Below, piece after piece: positions 11,521-23,071 of a stretch of 64,000 bases of DNA. The position numbers and the translations under genes were made by a program. Origin of the DNA: Brachionus plicatilis (lineage: Eukaryota > Rotifera > Eurotatoria > Ploima > Brachionidae); contig QEOQ01000533.1 in assembly GCA_010279815.1 (NCBI GenBank), positions 300,778-364,777 on the forward strand, written 5' to 3'. Position 1 is the first letter of the stretch. Each line of letters opens with the position of its first letter. The notes beneath the pieces were generated by a model. It ran no database searches. It saw only the letters and a program-made list of their open reading frames with translations, and was not told where the DNA came from.

Positions 11521-11563
11521 ATATTTCAAATAAATAATTGATAAAAAAAACTTAAAAAAATTC

Positions 11564-11925
11564 GGCAAGTTGAAGTTTGTGATCAATTTTTGATGCTCAA
11601 AATGATCAAATGAAACTATAAAATATATTTTAATTTTTTAATAGAATTAGTGCAGAGGTAAATTTTTGGTTTTAACATAATTTGTTACATCTTAAGGTAA
11701 AATATGCAAACTGTCCACTTAAAATAGCATCATTTAGATGATGTGCACTCTGCATTGTGCATTTTGATATTACAGAGTTTATTCTTTTATTTAACATAGT
11801 AATTTAAATCCAAAAATGTATCTCTGCATTATTTCTATTAAGAAATAAAAATTTATTTTATAGTTTTAGTATAATTTGAACATTTTGTGCATCAAAAATA
11901 AAATGATCATAAACTTCAAATTGCC
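11564..11925. mobile_element. family-B inverted-repeat element, copy 1 (362 bp)
   Basis: Ends are GGCAAGTTGAAGTTTGTGAT and the complement ATCATAAACTTCAAATTGCC. The arms stay complementary for about 100 bases on each side (TTAATAGAA..TGCAGAG words on both). Flanked by AAAAATTC on both sides (8-bp target duplication). Non-coding. Confidence 0.75.
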
Positions 11926-12715
11926 AAAAATTCAATCTTTTTATATTCCAAAGTTAGCTTCACAAATCAATAATCGATTTTCAATTTTTATTTTAATTTT
12001 GAAATTATCATAATATTTAATAAATTTTTATTTTAATATTCTAAAATTTCATCAAGTTATCACATTCTTCATAAATAATTTAATAGATAAATTACTCTGC
12101 ATTAGATAAACTTCACCACTCCAAATTTTTATATAATTTTTATCTTAAATCTAAATAAAATCAAGAAGATTTTGAAAACTTTTGTAGTTTTTTTACCGTT
12201 TTTAATCATCAAGGCATATGTATTTACTATGTAATTTTACTACAGCTTCAGTATTATCTGAATTTGACTTTTTAAACCACGAATTCTTATTCTGAATTTG
12301 TGAAACCTAAGAAAGACAACATTTTTATGGGGGGTAAAAAATAATTTTTTTGCTTCTTCCTCTCAAAGATTAGCAATAAAATTATTAGTGGTATCACGGG
12401 TTAGCAGTAATTGCATTATTTTTTTTGTTTTTTAAAAATAACATTTAAAAATTTTTAAAATTTATTTTGAATATTTTTTAAATTATTGTTTTTAATACTT
12501 CACTTTATATTGAACACCAGTCTTCAGCTGGACTTAAAAACAAAAAATAAAAATAACATCTTTTGATACATGGATTTTTATTTAATTAATTAATAGATTA
12601 AACTTAATTACTTTATTACACGGCACCTAAATAATAGAAAAATATCTAATTTTGAAGGATCAGATCTATTTTTTTAAAATATGTTCTACAAGTAAAATTT
12701 TTTTCTTATAAAGTG
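11926..12715. other. AT-rich sequence, no gene seen
   Basis: No supported ORF or repeat boundary. A G-rich word TGGGGGGTAAAAA at 12327 is the only local compositional oddity. Confidence 0.4.
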
Positions 12716-13024
12716 CTGCTACGATACTATGAATTCACAATATTTTACGTAAATTATCGTGATTCTAAAAAACGGTATTTATCCTTAAATAACGATAATT
12801 ATCGTAAAATTCAGTGAAAAAAACTATCAAAAATTTCTCCAAAAAAATAATTTTCATGAAAAAAAAATAAAAATCTGTATGACTTTTTTGGCCAAAACTA
12901 ATGTAAATTTCGGTAAATTATTGTAAAAAATGGTGAAAATAGTAAAAATTAACAAAAAAGATTTAGTAAAATAAGTTATTCAACTAAGTGTATTTTTGCT
13001 GTTTGTTAAAATATCAAGTCTTAA

Positions 13025-13258
13025 AATTTAAAAGGTGGTAGCAAATTAATTTATTCATCATTATCGCCTGCAAAAGCGAAAAAAACAGATGGTGTAATTT
13101 ACATGATGGAAGATTTATTTTTACATGAAAAAAGATATAAAATAAAAATCAAGTTAAATAAAATGAATGATCAACAAAGAAAAATTGTCTTTTATGAAAA
13201 ATGTGTTGTTTCGCATCAGGAGTTATTTTTGACTTCTATAATGAGTCTTAATTTTTAA
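13025..13258 (+). pseudogene. internal ORF remnant of family-A element, copy 1
   Basis: Open for about 77 codons after an in-frame TAA, closing with TAA at 13256. Residues include GGSKLIYSSLSPAKAKK, YMMEDLFLHEKRYKIKI and NKMNDQQRKIVFYEKCVVSH. Copy 2 (60519-60737) keeps the same frame and most residues, with about ten amino-acid changes and one silent change that I counted, so the frame is shared but no longer clearly under selection. No ATG starts it; it may be a middle or last exon of the parent transposon. Family not recognised. Confidence 0.45.
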
Positions 13259-14016
13259 GGATTTGAAATACTTAACTAAATTAAAGTATAAAGAATATTA
13301 ATTTAGTTAATTTCAATTAATTATTAAATTTTAAAAATTCATTTTTCTCTTAAGATACAAAAATATAAGAGTTAAATATGATTAGCTTTTTTCTAAGCAT
13401 AATAATTAATTTAACAAAATAGGAAATTAGAAAAAATTTTAAATTTATTAAAGAAAACTATTTTCTTACTTGTTAAAAATAATTTAATGATTTTTGTTTA
13501 AAAAAGACAAAAACTAAATATTCTACGTCTGATGTTATCTATTAAATTTTAATGTGATACGATTGCCAAAGTAACTCCCATTTATTTTTTAAAAAATTAA
13601 TTTGAAACATCAAAGACTTTAAATAATTAAATATTATTAGAATTTCTTATTATTCTTTTGATATTGTATAAATAAAAATTTAATTTTAATTTCCATTAAG
13701 TGTAAAAAATTGAATCTAAAAATCAATTTTCCCTTTTTGATGATTTTTTACCATTTTCACCATTTTTTACAATAATTTACCGAAATTTACATTAATTGGG
13801 TCAAAAGTCAAACAAATATTTATTTTTTTTTACTTTTTCAAACAATTCAAAAACATTGTTTTTTTTGGAGAAATTTTTTGATATTTTTTTTCACTGAATT
13901 TTACGATAATTATCGTTATTTAAGGATAAATACCATTTATTAGATCACACCATTTTATTTTAAAAATGGTAAAAAATCTTTAATTTACCATAATTTACGT
14001 AAAATATTGTGAATTC

Positions 14017-14549
14017 GGCAAATTGAAGTTCATGATCAAATGTAAATTTCAAATCAAAATTTTTAGATTTTGTATTATGTTGATTAGTTTTTGATTTAAA
14101 TAAAAAGGTATTTTTTATCAATTTTTTAATAATAAATGACTTAACTTCATTAAACATTATTTGTTTAATCTATAATTAGATAGAAAATGATATGAATTTT
14201 TTTCTGAAGTAAATAAAATTCTTAATCAATATTTTGAAATTTTGCAATACAAAATTTAACTTAGTTTCGTCGTCACATATTTTAATTAATATAAAAATAT
14301 CATTTAAAGTCATAATTTGGATACCTTAATGTCGATTTTAAATTTGTCTTTAAATTTTTCAAATAAAGATTTTAGAAGAATCAATTAAAGGTCAATTAAA
14401 AAAAAATATTTGTTTTCTTTTTATTAAAAAAATAAACATTTTATGTTTAATCTAAAAAAAAATAAAAAAATCTAGTTTCATCATTTTTATTATAATTTTA
14501 ATTAATTAAATTTTGATCATTTGATAATGATCATGAACTTCAAGTTGCC
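14017..14549. mobile_element. family-B element, copy 2, nested in element A
   Basis: Ends GGCAAATTGAAGTTCATGAT and complement ATCATGAACTTCAAGTTGCC. Flanked by a perfect 9-bp direct repeat TGTGAATTC (14008-14016 and 14550-14558) made from the element-A terminus, so the B insertion is later than A. The 9-bp duplication fits MULE-type transposition. Confidence 0.85.
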
Positions 14550-14573
14550 TGTGAATTCATATTATCGTAGCAG

Positions 14574-17500
14574 TAGTGTATTTTTTCAGTTTTCATAAAA
14601 TGATTTTTAATCAATTTTTCATCAAAAGAATAATTTTAATTTTATTTTTCTCACTGCGAAAAAAAATATTAGCCAAAATTCAACATGCGCTCTTAATCAA
14701 TTTAGATAAAAAATCGACATTCAAATTTTTTGTTAGCTTATTTTTTTTAATGTGTTTCTAATTTTAAAAATACAAAATATACTGTTATGATTTGAAAATT
14801 GATCCAAGGTCTTATATTCAAGGTATTTTATTAATCCAAGTTATTATGGGTCCAAAAAAAGATTCAGCTTTTGGAGTGCATTTCTAAAAATTCTCATCCA
14901 GGCCCAAGCCAACAACAAGAATTGCCAAATTAAATAGCATGAAATACATTTTTAATTATTTCTAAATATAAATATAAAAATCAATAAAATTTTCTTCTTA
15001 AATATGTTCATATATTTAAATACATCCTAAGCTTGTATAAGAAAAAAACAATTAAATGCATAAAATGTTTGAGAAGAAAAGACAGCTTTTTTTTAATTTA
15101 AATCTCATTTTGATTATAAAAATCTCAATGAAAAAAAATTCAAATTGTTTAGTTTATTTAATGAGTTGAGCAAAAAATCTGCTCACTAATCTCTTCTAAT
15201 CTAGATTAGCCGGCATAAGGCATTAAGGACAAGTTTATTTTCGTGATAAAAGCTCGGATGGTCTGTATCCCTGGGTAGAATTTATCAGAAAATTCTGCGC
15301 TAGTCGGTCTGAGATAGAAAATCAGGATGTTGAAAAAAATGAGATTATTTGCAAAAAATAAGCATGAAATTAGATCTCCCTAGTCAATTGATTTTTATGG
15401 CGTATCTGATCACGGCTCATGGTTTCAAGCCATGTTAGATTAGGGCTTAAATTAATTTAACTATTTATACTAAACTCGTTTTAGTTGTTTCACCTAGAGA
15501 AACATTAAAAATGCATTTTTTTTTCTATTTTTTGTGTTCAAATAAAGCTTTATTAGCTAATTGAAAAATTAGATATTTAATTCAGAGCACGATCTCCTAA
15601 AGTTTTGCCATATGTTCTTACTTTAGATGAGTTCGGCACTCTTTTTTTTAATTTAAATTTATTTCAGAAAAGCTCCATTCCGTCCGTGAAAAATTTCTTC
15701 TAGCAAAATAAGCTAACATCATGTCCTGGGGTCTTGCTCCAAGCTTTCTATTTTTAGCAATTAATTAAAATTAATAAACAAACTATTTAGATTTTGGATG
15801 TAAATAGGCGTTTAATGACTTTTTTTCAATAAATAATCATTCAAATAGATCTAGCATGGCCTAATGGGAATAAGACAAAAGAAAAATCAGGTTTTCAATC
15901 GGATTGAATTAACAAAAGCAGCATCTAGTCCAGAATTTGTGTTTAGAAGTCTTTGAATTGAATATTTTAGCTATTAATCATTTAATTAGATGAACAAAAA
16001 AATTATATTTAAATTATAATTTTTTTTAATTTTAAGAATTGCACCTAAAACTCTAAAGCTTAATGAACAGTTTAATTTTTTTTTTCATTTATTGACAAAA
16101 TATTTATTCTTTTCTTTTAGAAAAATTGAAACAGCTTTTTTTTTTTTAAATTTAAATTTAAAGTTATATTAATATTAAATTAAATTTTCATAATTATTTA
16201 TTTATTTTTACTTGAACTAAAAGAATCAGTGGATTTTGTTTTTGATTTTTATCTTTTTTTTTAAATAAATTGATTTCAACGAGAGAAGTAGATAAACCCG
16301 ACTTAAAAAACATTTACTAGAAAAGAAAAAAATTATTTTATAATTTAGCATAAAAAAAAATTTCAAACTCAATTAGCTTCATACCATTTTACAATCTTCT
16401 TCTAATGTAAGTTTGTTTTCTTGATAAATTTTTTCCTAAAGAGACCTGAAGAATTGATTAAATTGATTAGATTTGATCAATCATCATTTTCTTCGCTGAA
16501 TTTATTTTAGGTTCCAACAGTAAAAAGAAGTTTTTTTGTCAAATATAAGTTTTTGAGTAAAAATACTGTCATTAGGATGACGTTAAACTGCTCTACCATG
16601 CTTTTAAGGTTAGTCCTCCGAAGCTTCAGTGCACTAAAATTGACTTACAGAAGCTTAGGTTATTTACAGTCGATTGACGATGATAAACCAAAAAGTATCC
16701 TATTAAATTTTATGAAAAATTAAAAATAAATTTTTCCATTTTTTTTTAAATTTTTTCAAAGTAAAATAAAAAAATTCTTTTTAGTTAGAAGGAAAATGTA
16801 ATACAATTAAATTAAAAAATATTTCATAAGAAAAATTGATTTTTTTTTGAAATAGATTCAATAAACTTCTGTTTTGTATCAAAATGTTTAATAAAGTTTT
16901 GTTTGAAACCTCTTAATTGTTAAGAAAATAAATTTTCTTTAAATTAAAGCTTACGAAACGGGCGTTTAAAGCTGCGTCTTGTTTTAATTCATAAATTAAA
17001 AAAACTTATGTTAAAAAGTGTTGATGAAGTGTGCTGATTCATTTTCATGAACTTGCTTATCATCCCCCTATTTTTCATCTTTATGAAATGATATTAAAAT
17101 TTTAATTTTTAAATTTTTAGCTTTTTTTATGGTTTTGAGAGAGGCAAACATTGAGTTTTCTGTCAAATTTCTCCAAGCTAAAAGTTATGTTTTAAAAATT
17201 AACCTATAGCTTAGAAATAAGATTCAAGCTACTTTTGGATAACAGCATGATTAATTATGATTTGAAAATTGAAAATTGATTTTTTTTCTATAATAATCTG
17301 CCAGGAAATGTTATTTCTTCAAACCTTCTCAAAAAAAAGTTTGAATGAATTACGGCTTTGAAAAACAATATTTATTAAGATAGGTTTTTCTATTTGAATG
17401 GTCGAAGAATATTTTGTTAAAAATTTTACAAAAAGACTCAACTTATCTCCAAAATAAAAATATCTGCTGTTCCTTTTTATTATTTTTATTTTTGCTCAAT

Positions 17501-20500
17501 TATTTTTTAAGCTATGCTTCAAGAAAATGATTAAATAAAGATGTTTTTTTTACTGGAATGTAATCTTCAAATTACAGACAAATTCTTCTAATCTAAAAAA
17601 TTTAAATTTATTTTATTTTTTCATTGTATTTTTGTTTGAGCATCAATTAAAAAACTATAAGTAAAAATATAAAGTAAATTTTTTATGAAATTTTTTTTAG
17701 AAACCCAAAAAACAATTTTAAAAACTTTAATACAACATGTGTTTATCCTCTTTTCTTATTCAAAAAATAAATTTTTTATTCCCCTCATTTTTTTTAAGAA
17801 ATTATTTTTTTTTAAAAATATGTGAACTTAAAAAAATAAAAATATTTAGATATTCAGAACTTTTTATTTAGATTGCGTGAAGTTGATCTTCTTTTAATAA
17901 AGATCTTTTTAAATGAAACATAAGGAAAGAAGATGAAAAATTTTGCACAATTTACAAGTTTAAATAAGTTAAATTAATTTTTCGAAATTAAAATAAATGT
18001 CATTATTTTTCTTTTTAATTTAGAAAGAATCTTTAATTGGTTTTGTTTATTTTTTTGACATGAATTGTCAAAAACAGTTTAAGCTAGCAAGCTTATTTTT
18101 TTATTTTTTTGGATTTTTTTTTTCAAATAAAAAATATCAAAAAACCATTTTATTTTATTGATAAATATATTCAAATTACTCAAGAAATAAAATAATTAAA
18201 TTGTTATTTGTCTGGGACTAAAATGAACCAAGATTAGTTTTAAATTTAAAATTAGACTTTATCTTTTACAGTTTATTTTGTTCTTTAGAATATACATTTA
18301 TTTTTAGAAAATTTAAATACAATAAATCTGTTTTTCTGAAAAAAAATATTTTAAAAGGAATATTTCTTTATTTTTTTGCGAAACTTCGCCAAATGATGAT
18401 CTGGCAGTAAAAATTTTTAAATTTTAAATTTAGAAATATATTTGAAATATCAAATTCTTTAACAACTCTGATATTTTCAGTTATTTTAATTTCGACTTTT
18501 AAATTTTTAATACTTGCCACTGTTATGTTCGCAAGATATGTAAAAAAAAATAAGCACTTTTCATTGCGGTTATTTTTTCCAAGAATAAATTTTAAATAGC
18601 ATAGAAAACAAGATAAGATTTTCAAATTAATTTCTAAAACAAGTGAGAATCCTTCAAAAAATATTTATTCTTAAAATTAATTTCGAATTTAAAAAAAGCT
18701 AATTTCAAAATTTTAAATTTTATTTAGAAATTTATTAAAAAGTTTAAATTTTTTTTATTTTTTCTTAATTAATTTCATCAAATATCTTCTTAATATTTGA
18801 TTTCACGCTTAAAATGCTCTATTGACCGCAGCTTTACTAAATAAGAGTTTGAATTTATAAAAAGGTGAATTTCAATTAATTCTTAATCAATTATTCCCCT
18901 GACGCTATTTGTGCCATTAAAAAAATATTGTTCTTTGCTTTTATATAAATTAAATAAGTTAAGTGTTTGTTAAAAATAACCACGCTACTTAAAATCTTCA
19001 ATTTCTGCTAAATTTGGACATTGTATTGATTTTATAATTTTTTCGCCTTTTTTAACAAAATACGTTTATTATTTAGTTAAATATCAATTTAATCTTCATG
19101 TTCTGAAAATGTGATATAGCAAAAAAATATTATTAAAATTTTAAGGCTTCGTAAGAAGATCAAGTAAAGATAATGAAGCTTAAAAATTATTTTATATTAC
19201 AATTATAAAATTAAAGTAAGCTCTTCGAGGCTTATATTTTAAATTTATAAAAAATAAAAAAAATTCATTTCATTCTAATTCCATGAACAAAAGAACAAAT
19301 TAACTAATTATTTGAATGAATCAGTTAGCTAGTTGAATCATTCTAGTAAAATTTAAAAATGAATTTATTTGATATCCTTAAGGACATCGAATTTAATCAT
19401 TGAATATCAAGTAAAATATGAATTGACATTAAGTGATTTAAAAAATAAAAACCATTCAGTTTGGTGAGAATAAAATGTTTGGCAGACTCTTATTTTTTTA
19501 TTTATTATTAAAAAATCAGAAAAAAGATTCAATTAAATGAGTAATTTTTTTTTCAATATTTTTTGAAACCCTTAATAAAAGAAGAATGTGATTTCATCTA
19601 GTCTCCCTTTTTATTTAGAGACTCTTCAATTTCAAAATAAAGAAATTTTGTTCCTGAAGAAGGCTATGAATCCTTGATTTAAGTGATTAATTTAATCATT
19701 ACATTTTTGAAGCTTTTAATGCCTTTTTAAAATCAAATTATTTTCTTAAGTGGCTCCTGTGCATTCTCAGCTCATGTTCCTAAGCAAACTTTTTTCTTAT
19801 AACTTAAATTTTCTTTTAATTATTTAGAGGAAAATAATAAAAATTGGCTATAGTCTTTTTGTTGGGATATTCAAATAATTAGATTTGCTGAATTTATTTT
19901 AAAAATTCTAAATAATTTACTAGATTTTTATTTAGTTTTTTTAAGGATTAAAATCATAAAAATTTGATTCAAAATTTAAAGCACCAGGATAGCAATTTTT
20001 TTTCAGATATAGAATAGAATATTTATATTTTAGTATTATATCTTTTAGTATTTTAGTATTATATAAAAATTTAAAATTAGTTTTTTACAGAGAATTATGC
20101 TCATTTTTAAAATAAAAAGTAACTTGGCTCTATAATATTTTCTTTTAGAGTAATCAGTACTTTATCAGAAAAAAAATTCTGAATTTATATCAAGTGACTT
20201 AAAAGCTATTTATTAAAAAAAATTTTATAGCATTAAATTTTGACGGATGAGGTTTAGTTAAAATTTTTGAATTGTTAAAACTTTTTTTGATTTTCATAAT
20301 CCGCCTTTTTTAAAAATTAAAAAATTAGGAAAAAATTAGAAAATTCTTTCTACCAAAGCATTTTGTTTCACCTAAAAGCTTATTTTAATAAAAATTTTTT
20401 AGTATCTTTTGTATTTAATTGTTCAAAATAGCTTCAATTTCAATTTTTTTCCTAAGTGTATTTCCGTAAAATAAAATCACAATTCTATAAATCTAAATTT

Positions 20501-20569
20501 TTCAATTTTTTTTCAAAATAAAAGAATTTAAAAAATGTTGAAGCTTATTTCACCATCTTTGCATGGTAA
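14574..20569. other. 6-kb AT-rich gene-poor stretch
   Basis: No convincing coding exon on either strand; open frames here are A/T-composition artefacts. Slightly more complex islands at 15195-15440, 16570-16690 and 20000-20110 carry no motif I recognise. Confidence 0.5.
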
Positions 20570-20574
20570 CTTAA

Positions 20575-20740
20575 ACCATAATTATTTCTTGCAACATATC
20601 TTGTTCCAACTACCAACTCAACATGTTCTAAATCATTAATAATTCTAAAAATTTGTATAAAGGTATTCTTTTTCTTCTTGTATCTAGAGACATAAGTTTC
20701 ACTCTATTCAATCTTACTTCGTGCTCGAGGATGCTAAAAT
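20575..20740 (-). pseudogene. LINE 3'-end coding fragment
   Basis: The minus strand reads RLNRVKLMSLDTRRKRIPLY then, with a frame change, IINDLEHVELVVGTRYVARN. This looks like the C-terminal region of CR1/Jockey-type ORF2 (the L.SLE.RR.RGDL..YKI.N segment), also seen at 25922. Too short and broken to classify further. Confidence 0.45.
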
Positions 20741-21126
20741 ATAATTATTTGGATGTTCATTCATTGTTAAACTTATTACAAAATAAATCATATTAAATTA
20801 TTAAAAAAATAATTAATTTTCAATTAAATTTAAATTTAGGATTGAAAAAAGAAATAAAAATCGTTCTTTAATATAGCTTTATTAATATTTTTAACATAAT
20901 GAAAAAAATTATATGAGACAATTTTATTAAAAAAATTTTTTTAACAAAATTTATTCAATGAGTTTTGTTTAATTTTATTAATTTTCTATGAATTAGAGTT
21001 TTTCCATGAATCAATACATCATATTTCCTCTATTTAATCAATTTCATTACCGTCAAATATATTCAAGTCGTTATTCTTTTTTTAACAAATTCACTGGAAA
21101 ATTTAAAATTTAACTTTAATCAGTAT
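20741..21126. other. AT-rich sequence, nothing recognised
   Basis: No ORF, tandem repeat or inverted-repeat boundary that I can support. Confidence 0.4.
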
Positions 21127-21458
21127 TCTGAATTTCAAAAACAAATTGAACAAAAATTTTCCATTTTTTAATAAATTAAAATTTAAGTTAAAAAAATATT
21201 AGAAAAAATATTGCAATTTTTGCCTTAAATAATTTTTCTCATGTAAAAAATGACAAAAAAAACGAATCAATAACATCTAAATAGATTTTTGATTTTATTT
21301 CTTAGAAAATAAAAATTTATTTAAGGCAAAAAAGGTCCAACAAAGCATGTTGCGCTATATTGAAGTTTTTTTTCTAATATTTTTTATTAACTTTAATTTT
21401 AATATATTAAAAAATGAAAAATTTTTGTTCAATTTGTTTTTGAAATTCACAAAATCCC
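21127..21458. repeat. family-M palindromic element, copy 1
   Basis: Inverted arms: AATTTCAAAAACAAATTGAA on the left, its complement TTCAATTTGTTTTTGAAATT on the right, with long AT-rich complementarity between them. The loop side holds GGCAAAAAAGGTCCAACAAA..GTTGCGC, which recurs at 52033-52070 (family-M copy 2). Confidence 0.6.
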
Positions 21459-22023
21459 TTTAATCTAATTTAACATTTTGGTTCAAATTGAGTTTTGATT
21501 TCAAAAAATATTTTTCATTAGGCTGAAAGGAAGGACTAAGTTTTCTTTCCAACAGGCCAAGGCTTTGCCGAACCATATTTTAAATAAATTAACTAAATAA
21601 ATTTCTGTCAAATTTATCTATCCGTCCATTAGTTTTTTTAATTGACCATGCATTCTTTGTTAATTAACCTGGTCGTTAATTAACGGACTAAGAAATTCTC
21701 TATAAACTCTCAGCTTTGTTTAGAAACGCATTGTATAAAGTGCTATAACCTTTATGTAGCTACGAGTAAAAATTCTCTATGTTAACAATGGTCAAAAATG
21801 CTTTTGGGAAAAATTGGTTTTTATTCCAAAAAAATTCAAAATTTCAAAGTTATTGGATAAATTTTTTAAATTAAGAAATAATTTTATTTTTATTAAAAAA
21901 TAGCGTCATTTTTGACCCGACCTTAGTTGTATGAAGGTAAAATACATTTCCGAACAAATATTTCAATGATTTTCTCCAGAATTGTTTACAAGTCCCAAAT
22001 TAAAGTCCACATAAAAAAAGTCA
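21459..22023. other. AT-rich flank with a TTAATTAAC hairpin
   Basis: Contains the short inverted words TTAATTAACCTGGTCGTTAATTAA (split, 21659-21682) and no supported gene. Confidence 0.35.
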
Positions 22024-22190
22024 GGCCACATGATCTTTTTGCCGTTCCAGCTAGTTATTGTAGCGGCCACAAGATCTTTTTGCCGTTCCAGGTAGTTATT
22101 GTAGCGGCCACATGATCTTTTTGCCGTTCCAGCTAGTTATTGTAGCGGCCACATGATCTTTTTGCCGTTCCAGGCAGTTATTATGGCGAA
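22024..22190. repeat. 41-bp minisatellite, four copies
   Basis: Units begin at 22024, 22065, 22106 and 22147, exactly 41 bases apart: GGCCACATGATCTTTTTGCC then GTTCCAGCTAGTTATTGTAG C. Units 1 and 3 are identical; units 2 and 4 share CCAGG instead of CCAGC, suggesting an 82-bp dimer that duplicated. It is markedly GC-richer than its surroundings and lies about 0.8 kb upstream of the calsyntenin start codon. No coding role is evident. Confidence 0.9.
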
Positions 22191-23001
22191 CTGGTTAAAG
22201 TTAAAGTCACTAAAATTAAACTCCAAGTCCGGACTTTAAAAAAAATAATTGGATTGAACATCCTGTTCCAATTTTTTATTTTGTCTATTGACTCTGTTCC
22301 ATGTTTATTAAAAACTGTATAGTTAAACTAATGATTTTTATTTCCAATATGCATAACTTTACACTTCTCTACATTTAAGTGAGTAATTTTTTAAAAAAAT
22401 ATCAATTTTTTATTTTTTTGTTCTTTTAAAATAAAAATAAAAATTTCAATGAAAAAAATTTGTTGTACTTTTATTAAAATTTTGAGAAAAAAATTGCACC
22501 AATATTTAAATTCATTAAAAAATAATGAGCAAGGGGCCGAGTTTATCCATGTTAAACGCTTCGGATATTCATCACTAGCAGAACAATTAATAATGCTTGT
22601 TGACGAACGCTAAGGAATCGATTGGTGGCCCAAAAAATCGATATCTCTTGGCGTACAGTAATAAATTATGTTGACGAGAAAATTCGCTTGCAAAAATCGA
22701 TGTTACTTCCATGCAAACAAAAGGAAATTAAATATTTTATCCTTCTAAAAAAGAATTTTTTTTTCTATTTGCAAAATTTGAAAATTCAACTTTTAATTCA
22801 ACATTGCAACGTTTTTGCTTGACTACTGGCAATTTTGTGTCAAAGCAACTAATAAGTAAAAAAATCAATAAATTCTAAAGCGTAATCATTATGCTCACTA
22901 ATACAAGACTTTTTTCGCCATAATATAACAATTTAACTAATTTTTTTAAAAAATAAAAAAAAAAATTTTTTTTCCTCTTTTAGATAGATTGATGGTATAA
23001 A
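22191..23001. other. calsyntenin upstream region
   Basis: Contains a family-F-like piece at 22196-22260 (AAGTCCGGACTT), then AT-rich DNA. Bases 22535-22730 are more complex, with a short open frame of no recognised family. Promoter and 5' UTR of calsyntenin must lie here, but I see no clear core promoter. Confidence 0.4.
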
Positions 23002-23071
23002 ATGTTACGAATAAATTTGTCATACTTAGCGTATGCGTTTGCTGCCTTAGGCTTCATAGTCTCAATAAATG
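23002..23071 (+). CDS. CLSTN: calsyntenin exon 1: signal peptide
   Basis: ATG at 23002 in context AAAATG; encodes MLRINLSYLAYAFAALGFIV, a basic start followed by a hydrophobic core. Donor G|GTGGGT; phase 1 exit. First 56-base-scale intron (57 bp) follows. Confidence 0.85.

Larger units (their letters stand above)
12716..14573. mobile_element. family-A long-TIR element, copy 1, interrupted by a B element
   Basis: Ends CTGCTACGATACTATGAATT and complement ATTATCGTAGCAG; terminal arms exceed 100 bases and share ACGATAATTATCGTAAAATT words. The right arm is split by a family-B element at 14017-14549. Copy 2 lies at 59992-61491 in the astacin intron. Both copies keep an internal open frame of about 75 codons. 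Confidence 0.8.

Noticed and set aside
14576..14761. 61-codon Phe-rich plus-strand ORF after element A
   Set aside because: Low-complexity A/T frame without homology or conservation in copy 2 of element A.
18368..18625. 85-codon minus-strand ORF in the gene-poor stretch
   Set aside because: Phe/Lys/Asn/Ile composition typical of chance frames in A/T DNA, with no motif or repeat support.
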